A stretch of DNA of 64,000 nucleotides from Ophioderma brevispina (taxonomy: Eukaryota > Echinodermata > Ophiuroidea > Amphilepidida > Ophiodermatidae): contig JAMKCH010078773.1 in the NCBI GenBank assembly GCA_023653785.1, forward strand, positions 124,001 through 188,000. The letters are read 5' to 3'. The notes beneath the pieces are model-generated. The model did no database searches. It worked only from the letters and a program-made list of their open reading frames with translations, and had not been told where the DNA came from. Below are positions 11,701-24,205 of this stretch, in pieces. Both the position numbers and the translations under genes were made by a program. Within the stretch, counting starts at the first letter, position 1. Each line of letters opens with the position of its first letter.

Positions 11701-14579
11701 AGTATTAGATGTTGAAGGAATGTTCTATGGTGATTACCCAAATGACAACATGGATTATAAACTTCTGGGAAACCTTAAAGGGGAAACATTTACTCTTTGT
11801 TATAGGAAGAAAATGATAATGAGTGAGAATGAAATTTGTTAAGTTTAGTTTGTTTGATTTACAAACCATCCAGAATGGGGAAGGGGGGAGTATAGTATGT
11901 CGACGTGTTGGATGTATATCATCTGTATTGGATGAAGCACTTAATAAACGTCTGGTTTGTATTAGATAATGATAATACTAATAAGCTTATTTGCTTATGA
12001 ACAACAATGTGTGGGGCCTCCGGATAATTTTGCTTAATTTCTGTATAGTGGGAAATTTTACGTTTTAATTTTGCATTTTTTAATAGATTGAAAAAATATT
12101 CATGTGTAATATTGAAAAAATTGTTCAAAAATGTAACAATCATGCCCCCCAAATCTATAAGAACTGCTAAATTTTTTGCTCTGTAGTTTATGCACCAAAT
12201 GATTTCTTAACAGTGCTGGATTGTTTTATCTGACAGAAAAAACTGGACTCTGGAAATGTGCAGGCACACTTTGATTTGGGATCAGTTAACTTTTTAGTGA
12301 TGAAACGGCACTTTTATGGTCATGGAAACAGCGGTGAAGGCGGACAATAGGAGCACATCGTGTAGCACCCGCATCCTTGGAAGGCTGCCCATTAGGGTAA
12401 GTGTTGTTTTTTAGATTAAAAAGATCAAAATATGTTGTAGTTTCAGTGCTCATTCTAGAGCATTGACCCTTTCTTCTCTCCTTTTCCCCCCTCTGTCATC
12501 ATCGTACAATACTCTACATAGGTCCAAGAGGGAAATCTGCTAATAAGTGGCAACTATAGAAAATATATCCCTTATAACTATTCACACACAGTTCAGATCT
12601 CTCTCATATTTACCCCCTCTATCTTCTCTCTCGCCTTCTCCCTTTTCCCCCTTTCCTCCCTCCTAATAAGATCTATTGATTAAAAATCAGAATGTTGCAA
12701 TAAAAAACCCTGAAAATTTCATAAAATGACCGATTCCTTTGGAATGGAAAGCATTGAGTATATCAAATCAACCTTACGCAGCTTTTATGCACGCATCAAG
12801 ATATGCCCTTCTTTGTGCGGGCGTATAAAATGCCATCGCTTTAAGCCATCGCGCACACGGTAATAGTGCGACCATCAAATCTCATGATGATGTCACTGCA
12901 CGGAGGTTAGGAAATGGAAGTATAGACGACTCAGACTTGGTGCTTTTGAGAGCATTCTTCTACCAGAGCTGAAGCTTGGACACCTGCATAAAGAGGGTCA
13001 TACCTGTACATAATAACACCGCGATATCAAATTGAGCGGGTGAAACTGATGTGGTGGAGGAAGTGTCTGCGATTTGAAATGTATTATACTATTATTAGTA
13101 TTGGATGGAGGATAGATATAAACCTACTTCAAGATGTAGGTGTCTGAAATGCCTAAGTTGGAGACAAAGCAATGGGATACTTATTGAACATATTTCATGT
13201 CGCATTGTAAACAATTGTGTACGGCCATGAGATAACCAACAACTGTGTGGTAGTGAAGCAAGAGTACATCTTAAAAGCGGTAATACTACTGATGTAGTGT
13301 TGTCAACTGGTCAGTGTGGGCTTGCTATTTTTTCGTGATGGCCTTTCACAGTTCAATCCTTTGTCCATGTATTGGAATTTAACTCTTTCAATGGCTGAAG
13401 AAATATAAATGAAATACCAGTATTGATCCAAGTAGATCTTCAAATCAGTCATGTTTTTTTCAAATTGTACATACATGAGGATTTGTGCATCCACTTAGAT
13501 AATTACAAGATCATAACTAAATTGTGCACAATCCAAAAGTTGCAAGCCTATCAAAACAATATTGAAAATTGCTCGGTGATCACGAAGTCAAAAGATGGCA
13601 GCACACTGGTTGCTATCACTAACAACTTGCTTCAAATTCTCAAATGAATGTAATTTCAACAACAGAGGGCAGGGTCTGTACCCCTTGAAAAATTTCCCTG
13701 TGTGTTGGCTGTAATAGAGGGCACTGTGGTATGCTGTAAAGTTTGGCATAAGGTTAGGTTGGACACTGCGACTTCAAGGAATGGGAATCTTTTATTATTC
13801 CTAAAAAGTTCAATGAGCAATTCATTGTCTATGAGGGGGCTGTTTATGACTGCCCATATGGGGGACTGTGTTTTGCTAAGGTCATGGGATTAGTGAGTGG
13901 AAGCGAAAGGTCGTGTGTGATTTTTATACTGTAACTTGTACAGAAGAGTCTCTCACGGGGGATAAGATAAATTCTACTCCCACGGGTTTGTCCTAGAACA
14001 GGAATGATCTTTAGTCGCAATTTGAAATGCTTGCTGTTGGAATAGAAATTTTCCCAGGGTATGAGCTGCTTGGCATTACACAATGCTATATCTCCTGGAG
14101 TCATTTGCTGAACTCTGTTTTTACAACAATGGTCCACTGGGGGGTTTTCAATAGAAAGTTATGATTTCTATGCCAAATAGAAGCACATGTATGAATGGAA
14201 AATATGTTGTAAGTTATAAACCAACAGGCAGTCTTCGCAAATAAAAAAATAAACAAATTCTGTTTAGTTCTCATGATTATTTAATTTTGATTGTTTTAAT
14301 CACAAAAAAATTGCCTATTTTGATTATTAAAAACAAATTATTAGTAAAACCACCCAAACTGGCTCCATGCATTATGCAACTGCAATACACATGCACATGA
14401 ACACTTTCTTGAGGGTGCACCCTCTGTCAATTTTGATATTACATGGGTGACATCCTTGATATTGCATATAGGCCCTACATAACCCAGGACCCTCAATTTT
14501 GGAGGTGATTTTCATGCAAAGCGTTAAGACCCCCATTTTCAGCATGCTTTATGAGATGGTGGCCTGAAATTATTCTTTC
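11701..14579. other. No confirmed feature; one weak exon candidate
   Basis: Mostly AT-rich sequence. At 12316-12396 (+) an ATG opens 27 codons that run exactly into AGG|GTAAGTG, a good donor sequence. No domain, promoter or matching downstream acceptor supports it. A pyrimidine-rich strip lies at 12475-12665. The remainder is featureless to me. Confidence 0.35.
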
Positions 14580-14830
14580 AGGAGCATATGGCCTGAGCGT
14601 ATGCTCCCGGGCATAAATAACTGTGAAAATACTCTAAGTAAGATATGCTTTGAGGAGCATATTGACTATGCTCCTGGCGCATAAATATTTGGAGAAATGT
14701 TTTTTAAGTCAAATTGCTCCATGAAGCATATTTGTGTACCTATTTGATATCTCTTGGACATATTTGAAGGCACAATGCCTCCAGGCATATTGCAAATATG
14801 CCCTGAGCGTGAGAAATATTCTAAGTCAAA
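14580..14830. repeat. Degenerate tandem repeat, about 72-bp unit
   Basis: Units begin AGGAGCATAT at about 14580, GAGGAGCATAT at about 14652 and ATGAAGCATAT near 14720. Each is followed by TATGCTCC(C/T)GG.GCATAAAT and a stretch ending CTAAGTAA or TTAAGTCAA. The GAGCATAT/ATATGCTC pairs make each unit locally palindromic. Later units are strongly degraded. Confidence 0.6.
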
Positions 14831-14945
14831 TCATCTTTGCCAACTCGCCTGGCACATGTCTTCAATTGACATAAAAAATTTCTCCAGATTATTTATGTCC
14901 AGACCTAATGGGCCACTACCAATGGCCAGGAACATAATTTGAGCC

Positions 14946-15702
14946 AAAATCTCGACTAGCATTCGCAATGCTGTCCCTAAAGACCCCATATTTTTTGATT
15001 TTCACCCAAACCCTCTATTTTTTAGAAACTTTGCAAAATTTCACCCAAGACCCCCCTTTTATTGAAAAAATTTAACACAAAGAAGTGTCACCTGAAAACC
15101 TCATTTTCTATGATTGCAGATCAAGACAAACTTCTTAAATTCTTGGCATTTAAAGCAATATTAGCACATTTTTTAAGAGCGCCCCCAATGTTTCAAAAAA
15201 TTAGATATTTTTACACGGTTGTATTGGCAACTGGCTAGTAAACTATACCTGTGAATGGTTAAGCTCTACAATGTCTATGTGTCGCAAACGAAGGAATTTT
15301 GTAACTAGAATAATTAATATCGGAATCCCGATAATAATTCAACGGCTGCTGGAAACGGCCTTCCAGCAATCTAGGATCCCAATTCTAATTACAAAAATCG
15401 CCCATTTTATGATAAATACGCATTTTTGAGCATTCTCGTTCGCAGGTAGGCCTATAGTTTTCTAGACAATTACTAACATAGCTGTGCAAAAATATCAAAT
15501 TTTGATAATTGGGGGATAATTGGGTTTGCATAATTTGTAAACAAAAAGTTTGAATGTTGAATTTTTTTTAGCATATTTTTCTAGCATTAGACTGATTGTT
15601 TGGGGAAAATATCAAAACATAGGAGAGCTATCTAATGTGGAAATTTGAAAGAGAACAATTATTATTTTTAATGAAAGTAGCATTTCCTACTAGATTGGGA
15701 AA
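14946..15702. other. AT-rich sequence, no feature recognised
   Basis: Contains CCC(C/T)ATTTT patches near 14985-15055 but no repeat or gene that I can support. Confidence 0.4.
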
Positions 15703-15920
15703 CTATTTATGTATTGAAAAATACATGTAAGAAGCTTAACGTATAGGCCTAACATTTTACAAGTCACACCATACATTTCTCGTCATTTTTTGAAAACGTC
15801 CATAAATGCACTTAGCCCCTATTTATGTATTGAAAAGAACATGTAAGAAGCTTAACGTATAACATTTTACAAGTCACACCACACATTTCTCGCCATTTTT
15901 GAAAACGCCCATAAATGCAC
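15703..15920 (+). repeat. Tandem duplication, 116-bp period
   Basis: Two head-to-tail units begin CTATTTATGTATTGAAAA at 15703 and 15819. Both contain ACATGTAAGAAGCTTAACG, ACATTTTACAAGTCACACCA and CATAAATGCAC. They differ by a few substitutions and small indels, so the duplication looks fairly recent. Confidence 0.9.
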
Positions 15921-16563
15921 ACACAGACGTGATGATCTAAGATTGTAGCTAAAATCATTTTCAGTCTGTTCAGTAATGTCCTTGGCCATGGCATGTCCCA
16001 ACCATAAGTTTAACAGCTTTATGAGTTAATACTATAATCAACCTTCAGGCCAAAGTTTAGATTCTTTTCCCAATAGCTAAGTATAGAATAGAAGCTGTTT
16101 TCATCGTCCTTTCAATAAGATCAGCTGGTATTTCACTTTCAAAAGTTCCGTTCATTCCATCCACAGGCACTAATGAAGTTGTTCTGCCCTTCACAGGGTT
16201 GAGGTCAAGTTAAGATTATGGTAAAGTTTCTGATCAGCCAGCCTGCTAGCCAGAGTGCTTGACCCAATTCATTAATCCTAATGAAATCGGACAACAAAAT
16301 ACCAGCAGAAGTGCATTTTAGTTAAAATTACAAGTCCTGATTTGATTTGCATTTTTAGCCGATTGTATAAAAATGCTTGCTCTTTGAAATGCTTCTAGCA
16401 AAAATCTTAAAGAAAATTACAATTAAACCTGCTTTAAAAGAGTGCGGATATTTTCTCACGATTGTTCTGTTAATTATGTCTTTGTAAAAGTGTATTATGG
16501 TATCTCAGGCCCCATCTCTTTTGCTTCACTTCATTTCACTGCTGGCAGGAACACTATTGGCTT
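15921..16563. other. No feature recognised
   Basis: AT-rich sequence with no repeat partner in the window. Confidence 0.4.
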
Positions 16564-17069
16564 GGTATTTACCTGGAACTGTTGGTCATCTTTTTTTCAA
16601 GCAACAAAATTGCTTGAAACTTTTGGTCCAATTCTTTTTTCAAGAACAAACAAAATTGGTCAAAACAATCGTATTTTTGGTTCAATATACCACTCAAAAC
16701 CATGTTATCTCCGGATTCAATTCAGTTACTTTTTAAAGGGACACTGGGCACAATTCCAGCAAAATACAAAATTCCTAAAGGTCAGATGGACTTGGCAAAT
16801 GAACCATGAAAATACCCGTCCTTCGGCGCAGACCCAGGGCTTTGGTATTTACTTCTACTGTAAACTTTTGGTCCAAAATCTTTTTCAAAGCAACAAAATT
16901 GGTAAAAACACTCATATTTTGTTCAATAGAACCACGTTCAACCATGTTAGCTCCGATGTCAAGCTATCATTCATTTTAAAGGGACCAGGGCACATTTCCA
17001 GCAAAATACAAAATTCCTAAAGGTTCAGATGGACTTGGCAAATGAACCATGATAATACCCGTCCTTTGG
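16564..17069 (+). repeat. Tandem duplication, about 280-bp period
   Basis: The first unit (16564-16827) and the second (16844-17069) share GGTATTTAC, CTTTTGGTCCAA, CAACAAAATTGGT, AACCATGTTA.CTCCG, CCAGCAAAATACAAAATTCC and GGACTTGGCAAATGAACCAT, then ACCCGTCCTT. A 192-codon open stretch (16442-17020) crosses both units. The two units read in different frames, so I regard it as chance. Confidence 0.85.
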
Positions 17070-17306
17070 CTGGGACTATAATCCATCCGGGCTGGGTGAG
17101 TTACCGCCTGTGTCCCTCATAATCAGGTGAGGGTTAACACTAAAAAGCAATACAAGCATGCCAAAACCTCTGATGTTGCCCTATGCAAAATGTGCCAGTG
17201 TCCCCTTAAACATGCAGGCTTATCATCCAATGTAACAGTCTAATAGACACAATTGTTGAACAGAATTTAAATTAAACTATGGTGTCAAGTTTTTTTAGGG
17301 ATTATC

Positions 17307-17585
17307 CAGAGAGTGTTTTAAGTCAATCCCACAATGCACCAGTTTTGGGAAATTTCACTTCAATAAGGTCATGTGATCACACAAAAATGCTATCCTTCAC
17401 ACATAAAAATCCTGACTTTTACACTCAAAGCACTAGGACTTATGGATAAAAAGTGTTCAAGTCGTTTAAAAACCACAAGACATTTCATGATCATGATAAA
17501 AATTCCTTAAGTACTGACATGTGTTTAATACAGTGCAGTATAGGCACATTGCAATGCATTATGGGATTGAATCAAACACCCTCTG
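17307..17585 (+). mobile_element. hAT-like MITE, CAGAGGGT family, copy 1
   Basis: Terminal inverted repeats start CAGAGAGTGTTTTAAGTCAA on the left and CAGAGGGTGTTTGATTCAAT on the right (inverse). Both continue into TCCCA(C/T)AATGCA. The element is flanked by GGGATTATC on both sides (17298-17306 and 17586-17594), a near-perfect 8-9 bp target duplication, as expected for hAT elements. At 279 bp with no coding capacity, it is a MITE. Confidence 0.9.
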
Positions 17586-17594
17586 GGGATTATC

Positions 17595-19706
17595 TTTTAA
17601 ATCATATAGAAAGATGTGTTGAACTAGCAGTGTTCCTGAAAACTACAGGCTGAAAAATAGCTGGACAATTTTTCTCTAATAATCAATGCAAGAAAATAAA
17701 GAAATTGCATCAAAATTATCCTAAATTATAACAATAAACAATAGCCACCAAATGCCATCCCTACCATGGGAAAGTACAAAATAACGATTCAGAAGATCTC
17801 AATCTGTAAATGGCATGCACAGACCAATAAATTGCAGACGACGCCTCGTACTTTCTTCACAAAAAAAGAGAACAATTGCAAATATTCATAGGACAGGTTT
17901 CGACGCAAACTGTCGATACACCCTCAATCAAACCTCAGTTTTCAAGACAAGTTTTGTGTACTATTCCAACTTGGACACATAGCTTCATCTATCTCCGACA
18001 AAAGTTTCAAAAGTGGAAGCTGTGAAAGAAAATTGCGCTTTGAAATAAGTCCTCGGGGCTCGACAATTTTGTACTTAACTTTGTGTATGGTATATCTGGA
18101 GGGGAGCTTAGAACACACAAAACGAGTTGCAACTGTTACGGTAACTTTGCCTTTGTCAAGGCTCCGAGAGGAAACAATGAACAAAAGACGATTGTTGCTC
18201 TAGCCCAATAGACTGAGGTTAACACTGTAAATATCCAAACTATCCCAATCTATGCACCTGTTTGTACCTGCCGCCTGCTTTGCAAAATTCAATATCTAGC
18301 CTCCAAATTTATTTGCGTAAATTATTAAAGGAGTATTTGGGGTCCATAGGTCATGATTTTTCTCATTTGCAGCAATAAAGGGATATGCTGCAGATCGATT
18401 TCATGTTTTGAAATATCTTGATGTTTGGAAAAGTACACAAAACAAGATTGCGCTTATGTTAATGAATCAAATTATTTCTTGTCATGTTGATCACACATTG
18501 AAGCGATGTGTATATTTATGTTATTTTGTTCATTAAATGTGAATGTCTGCCGGGGCATTTTAAGCAATTTCTTACAATTATCAAGTACATAAGCAAATGT
18601 AATTTCCAATTACAAAGGAGAATAACAATTGTCAGAGACTACAAATATCTAGCTTTTTCCCCAAATTGCTTTACATCTTTAGTACAGTGCACTGTTCGTG
18701 TTGGTAAAATAGGGATAAAATATAACCTTGAAACCAATTTTGGCATGCCAAATAGGTAATCGACTGTAAAAATGTCTACTTCATACCTAATATGGTAGTT
18801 AGAGAGGGCTTGCAGGTTTGTCGTTGTGATTTCGCCCATAATCATTATTTTACACTAAAAAATTGTTGCATTTCGTGCGATTTGAAGCAAACGGTGACCG
18901 TAAGCCTTTAAAGTTGCCCTCACTTCACCAAAGTTCCGATGTTTTTGTCAGCGTCGCACAGCCGATTCCGATTGTAATCGCCATCTTTGATTTCTCTTGC
19001 TCTAAATCACTGCCGGGAGGGATTACTAGTCTCTTACACATAATAAACTGCGACAACGAATATTATTGTCCTGTATAATGCGATATCTTGGAATATGCAG
19101 CGGTAGCGATGACGTCATATCTTACCGATGTGTTACGATGAACCAGTAACGGACATGTGTTACTAGTGCGAGTGCCGAGAGAGACTGAAAACCGCTACGG
19201 CAACGCCCGCGATGTATTTTTTATGTTTTATTGGTAAATGTTGTATCACAATGCCATAGGCCATTTGTATTGTCAATTTCTGTCTGTTTATGGACCCCAA
19301 AATTGACCAAATTCTGAGATATCTACAATATTGAATGTGCATGTAAGATTGTCCCACTATATTAATAAGGCCAATGTTTCAGGATTAGACATTAGTAAAA
19401 CTCTACAATCTTGAAATAATTGTTGTACCACTTTGAACAATTTTTGTTTTTTTTTGGAAAACTGTTCCCCTTTCTCCCATCCAGTGTTGATCGTGTATTG
19501 CCCATCACAGCGTCGTGCAATTCCTCCAACATGATTGATGGGGTTATGGAAGGGTAGGTTGAAGGGAAGGTTTGGGCTAATGAGTGATAACAGGGACTTG
19601 TATTCTTTAGGTGGAGCAGTGCAGGAAATGGCAGTGAGGGGTCCAATTATTTATTTCCAAGATTTTAGATACAAGCTGGGAATGGGCAGCATAGCGTTTT
19701 TCCTGT
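17595..19706. other. No supported gene
   Basis: An inverted pair, TTGGGGTCCATA near 18338 and TATGGACCCCAA near 19290, might delimit an old element of about 1 kb, but the outer ends do not match. There is a small CpG-richer patch around 19080-19210. Otherwise featureless. Confidence 0.35.
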
Positions 19707-20125
19707 TGATATTGATGATGATGGTGGTGGTGGTGGGTGGTGGTGATGGTGGTTTTTATCGTTATAATAGTGGTGGAATGGGGGTGGTGGGTGGTGGTGG
19801 TTGGTGGGTGGGTGGTGTGGTGGTTGGTGGTGGGTGTGGTGGTGGGTGGTGGTGGTGGGGGTGGGGGTGGTGTGGTGGGTGTGGTGGTGGTGGTGGTGGG
19901 TGGTGGTGATGGTGGTGATTGGTGTTATGGTGGTGATTGTGTGGGGATGGTGTTGATGGGGTGATGAGGATGATGAATGGTGATGTATGATGGATGGTTG
20001 ATGGTGTTGTGATGTGTGATTGTGTGGTATGATTATTTATGCGACGATGGTGAATGGGGAGAGGGATGGTTTGTTGTGGTGGTTGTGGTGGGGTGGTGTT
20101 GATGACGAGTGTGGGTGGTGGTGAA
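19707..20125 (+). repeat. GGT/TGG-rich simple-sequence tract
   Basis: About 420 bases are dominated by imperfect TGG, GGTGG, GATGG and TGATGG units, purest at 19720-19915. The plus strand is strongly G-rich with many closely spaced G-runs, so G-quadruplex formation is possible. Apparent Gly/Val/Trp-rich open frames are a trivial result of the repeat. Confidence 0.95.
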
Positions 20126-20852
20126 AATGATGATGATCATGCAATTGAAGGCAAATCAACACCACTATTTTTGTGTCCATTAAGAAAAGAACAACTTTAG
20201 TTCAATGACCTGCTTCCAAATTGCGCTTTATTCATTTTTTTTTTCAATTTGAATACCTTTAATCTGGTTTGGGTTTCCCTCACCCTTTCATGGATATCTT
20301 TAATCGAGATTTTTCCTCTTTTATAGGTTAAAGGATAATTGGATCAAAAGTAACATTTAGCAAATCAAAACCACATTTGTATCAAACCAGAAGCACGTAG
20401 AGAAAATGCAGTTGATGGAACTTTAATGGTAAATTCTTTGATGTGGGTGAAATGCTTTGATACCATATTGTGACAGTTCCCCCTCAGGGTATGAGGTATT
20501 CATAGTGTATTTTCTGCCAAAAAGGATGATAGTTTAAACAATATGCACTAATGTAGTACTAAGAGAAGGCTACAAACAGACAATTGTGCCAGAAACATAC
20601 TGTAGTGACCCTAATGTCCATTCACTTGCAGATGAAACCTGACCTGTAGTAAGATTCCTTAATATTGCACAATATAAACTAGCACAGACGATTTTGCAAC
20701 AAACACACTATAGTGCAGTATAGAAGTACATGTAGGTCAGGGGTTTGTACTTTAACCATGGCGACAAATACCCATAGACACCCATGGGATAGGAGTACAA
20801 GCAAAACTAAACTACTTCTTGTTTTCAGTTGTTGCACTCTGCAGAATTTTGA
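20126..20852. other. No feature recognised
   Basis: AT-rich sequence between the simple repeat and a MITE. Confidence 0.4.
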
Positions 20853-21064
20853 TACTGTAAAAGTGGTGATTTTTGCATACATGTGTAATTTTTGCGCTTT
20901 TGCAATTTTTAGCATTTTTGCTGGTTTTGAAGTTCACTTTTTTCACCTATCCTACGTAGACTTACACAAGAAACATTTTCGCTTGGTGTTAATTTCGCGC
21001 TTGCTCAGAAATGCGCAAAAAGTGTGAAAATTAATGTAGCGCGAATATTCCTACTTTTACAGTA
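20853..21064 (+). mobile_element. TACTGTAAAA-ended MITE, family E, copy 1
   Basis: The left end is TACTGTAAAAGTGG and the inverse of the right end is TACTGTAAAAGTAGG. The interior has characteristic words (TTTTTGCGCTTTTGCAATTT, ACTTACACAAG, GTAGCGCGAATATT) shared with 27394-27604 (opposite orientation) and 35568-35768. It is 212 bp with no coding capacity. The terminal TA on both sides fits a TA target site. Confidence 0.85.
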
Positions 21065-21299
21065 ATGTTTTCTGGTTTAAGGGAATCTGTTATGAAACTG
21101 GGCAGTGGGTAATAATAGTGGGAAATGTCAACAGGCAACCATGGGAAATGTTAGCGGACATGTCAACTTGGCTTTTTTCATTCAACGTGCAGGGAAATGT
21201 TTTAAGTTTGCCTCCTGATAGGCTTGAAGGAATCTATTTGATTAGTAAACAACCTGAATTTTTAAGTATGTTTCAATGCAGCAGGCATTTTTTAAACTT

Positions 21300-21470
21300 C
21301 TCTAAGTATTACTGTCTTTCTTACAGTATCCCTGATTGGTTCATTACATGATAATACCCCTCTGAGTATCCAATCAAAATTCACCTAATATACCTGAATC
21401 TTTCTCACCGGTCTATGATTGGCTAATTTTATCATATAACCCATTCATAACCAATCAAATCGACTAGTTG
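21300..21470. repeat. CCAATCA-rich repeat, related to family I
   Basis: The segment contains TGATTGG/CCAATCA words in both directions, CCCCTCTGAGTATCCAATCAAAA and CATAACC.ATTCATAACCAATCAA. The order resembles the repeat at 9090 and 23598. The ends are not defined. Confidence 0.4.
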
Positions 21471-21949
21471 TGCCCTTGGGGTCAAAGGTCATTAAGATGA
21501 GCTTTTTTCTTGAAAAGGTAATAACTTGCCCATTATAGAAGTACTCCTCAACTTGGTACCCTCCATACACCAAGTTTGTCCTTTATAGTAGGCTATAGAT
21601 AATTCCAAACCAACTTCAAACCAAATTATGTGTCATGTCAGTAGGTGTAGCATTGTGACAAATGCAAAACAGTCAAAACACTGATCTTAGCCATTGCAAC
21701 CCTGGCAGATTCTGTAGGCCTATATGTTATAACATCTAGAATTTCGCTGTTCTCAGGTTTCGCGTTCATAGGCCAAAACTGTTCTCAGATTTCATGTTCG
21801 CTATCATAGGCTAAACTGTGATAAGTTGGACACATACTCGGGGCAGAGATCCTACGCATTGGCAATTATCGTAAAGGGTCTCCACTGGTAACCATTAAGA
21901 TGGATGGATGGATGGAGAAATTCTGTGAAAATAATAAGATGGTATACCA

Positions 21950-22095
21950 AAGGACTGCAGGGATTTCCCAAATTGGGAAGCCGTCTCAGAAATGCCTGAT
22001 CTAAGAATAGGTTTGTTTGTACTCATTTGAATGCATTTTTCATGCTGATTCTGAATATGGTCCTGAAAATGAATAATTTTGATATTTTGATCTCT
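21950..22095 (+). repeat. Dispersed repeat family H, copy 1
   Basis: Shares GGGAAGCCGTCTCA, CTAAGAATAGGTTTGTTTG, ACTCATTTGAATGCATTTTT and GGTCCTGAAAATGAATAAT with other copies at 23440 (inverse), 41765, 47350 and 58500-58735. The ends are unclear. I found no open frame or terminal inverted repeats. Confidence 0.65.
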
Positions 22096-22154
22096 CACGC
22101 TTACGGGGTCCAGAGAGTTAAATTATTAGAACCTATGGTTGTATCCTCAAAGGG

Positions 22155-22389
22155 AGTCTAACTTTAGATCCAGGTTTAAACTAGGGTTAGTCCTACATGA
22201 ATGGACCTTTTTTGCTTTCAATTTACTCTTTAGTGTATGATGTAATAGGCAAAGAAATTCCTCATGGATGAGCTGTTCCGGCCCGGTCATGAGGAACCTA
22301 ACTCGTCTGTTGCTTTACACGTTGTAGGTGAAAAAAAGGTCCATTTGTGAAGCACTAACCCGGATTAAACCCAGGTTTGAATTTAGACT
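22155..22389. mobile_element. Fold-back element, 235 bp
   Basis: Two arms of about 60 bp are inverted copies. Left: AGTCTAACTTTAG..., GGTTTAAACTAGGGTTAGT, AATGGACCTTTTTT. Right, read inverted: AGTCTAAATTCAAAC, GGTTTAATCCGGGTTAGT, AATGGACCTTTTTTT. A second inverted pair sits in the loop (CTCATG...CGG / CCGG...CATGAG). The whole element could fold into one long hairpin. It has no coding capacity. Confidence 0.85.
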
Positions 22390-23439
22390 TGTTTAAAAAA
22401 AATAACAGTCGATAATTTTAACCCTGTACACTTCATTATCAACCACAGACCTCAAATATAACACTAGACATCGAATGCTAGTGCAAAAGCCGTAACCACT
22501 TACATAGCATGTACCAATTTATTCATATATTCCCCAATTTCCATAATCTGGTGTACTTAATTTATTCATATATTCACTCATTTGCATAGAACTATGTACC
22601 ATTTCCAGGCCAACAGGTCAAGGCACATGCGCGTGCGACTTTCAAATGGATGACCGTAATGAATATTTATAATTTTCAAAACATGGTTACGTTGGCCGCC
22701 TATTCTTCAACGCGGGCGTAGAGCATCTAGTTTTATTAGTATCTATGGTTTCAACCTAGTTTCTGTAGCTCAAAATATGAGCTCCATGCCATGTCCAGGC
22801 CTGCACTTGTTTCCCCACGTTTTTCATGATCATGTGGGTTGTCTACCCTGGGGAAATGACACACATAATTTTTTTTATTCCAGTCAACCCAAAGAGCTGA
22901 GTAGGCCTTCAGAAGTTTCAAACATAGAATTTATTATCAGTTTTTACAGTTAGGGGCAAAAGTGTGACATGAACGTAGACAAAAGTACTATGTGATAATA
23001 GGCCTACATGAATGCACGTTTCGTGGTCAAGCAATGTGTGGGTTTTACTATCCCAAGTGACACAGACATTACTATTCTCGCCCATTTAATTCTGAATGCT
23101 AACATGTGTTAGCACAAAGCATATATTTATTCAGATTTTTTTTCTTGCAATTTCAAAATCACAAGTTCTTTGAACACATATCTAGGTCAACAACTTTTGA
23201 GATCATTATCACAGCAGTTCAGGCAAAAGATTTCAGCATGTTTTTTTAAAGAAATACAGGATGCTATCACAGTGTTTTACCAGTTAACAATATTTCCATA
23301 TTTTTTGGGTCTTTGATTGAAAGTTGGTTGAACTAATGTTCCATCTTAGGCACGGGAAAATATTGGACCAGACAGTTCATTGTATCGAAACTGCAGGTTA
23401 ATCAGTGAAGAGCTTAACCCTTTTGCGAGCGAGTATAGT
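22390..23439. other. No feature recognised
   Basis: AT-rich sequence. It contains a direct repeat TTTATTCATATATTC near 22520 and 22561, and no supported gene. Confidence 0.4.
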
Positions 23440-23590
23440 CACTCAAAGATTGAAAAAAAATTAATTTCTATCGAAAATTTCAAAACGATGCATTTTCATG
23501 ACCACATTTCGACTCGGCATGGAAAAAGTCCAAACAAACCTAGTTTTAGGTCAGTGGTTTTTAAGATGGATTCCCAACTGACTTTTTGTT
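23440..23590 (-). repeat. Dispersed repeat family H, copy 2
   Basis: On the minus strand it reads TTGGGAATCCATCTTAAAA, CTGACCTAAAACTAGGTTTG, TTTTTCCATGCCGAGTCG and GGTCATGAAAATGCATCGTT, matching the copy at 21950 in the same order. Confidence 0.65.
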
Positions 23591-23597
23591 ACATCTT

Positions 23598-24095
23598 AAC
23601 CCCTTGGGCACAACCACCTATGACACAGTCGATCTTATTGGCTCATTACTGGACACAGCATGAGATAGCCCTCTGAGTAACCATTCAAAAGTGTGCTTCT
23701 ATATTCCTGTATAAATCATACTACCATTCTTACGGTAGCTCTGATTTGCTTAAAACCCTAACATGACCAAAACTCGATGAAACTCAAGAAACTGAGGCTA
23801 GAAAATGCACCAAGTCCAAAAAGATGCGATGGTGTCATCGTACCAACACTCATATGGGCACAAAATGAGCACTCATATGGGCACAAGCGACTCGCTCGTG
23901 GCTTGCTGTCCCTGCTCATGGGAATGGTGCGCAGGAGTCCCCGGGTTTTACTTTTAGCTTCTATCCCTTTACCCCTTCCCCTCCTCTCGGGAGATAGGCT
24001 AGAAACCAAAAGGCTGTTAGAGTTAGGATATTACCTTGCCAGTAACCAATCAAAATGATGCTTAGATGCCGATGGATAGGCATGTAACACGCAGG
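23598..24095 (+). repeat. Dispersed repeat family I, copy 2, interrupted
   Basis: The flanks match the copy at 9090-9325: TAACCCCTTGGGCACAACCA, ATAGCCCTCTGAGTAACCA on the left and AGTAACCAATCAAAATGATG, CTTAGATGCCGAT on the right. About 250 bp at 23765-24020 has no counterpart in copy 1. That part carries ACTCATATGGGCACAA twice and a CCTTCCCCTCCTCTCGGGAG patch, so it is probably a later insertion whose ends I could not fix. Confidence 0.55.
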
Positions 24096-24205
24096 GGGTA
24101 AAACAAATCCTACCATGATGGAAGGTGTTCAGCATTATATTATTATTTCTAAACATGTTTTATGTTGTTGTTCCTGAGTCTGTCATTAAATGGTTGAAGG
24201 AACAG

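Noticed and set aside
16442..17020. 192-codon open stretch, the longest in the window
   Set aside because: It spans a tandem duplication whose two units are read in different frames; no domain is recognisable.
18329..19310. Possible 1-kb element bounded by TTGGGGTCCATA / TATGGACCCCAA
   Set aside because: Only 12-14 bases match, and the sequence outside them does not form terminal repeats.
19535..19964. Gly/Val/Trp-rich proteins
   Set aside because: Direct translation products of the GGT-rich simple repeat.
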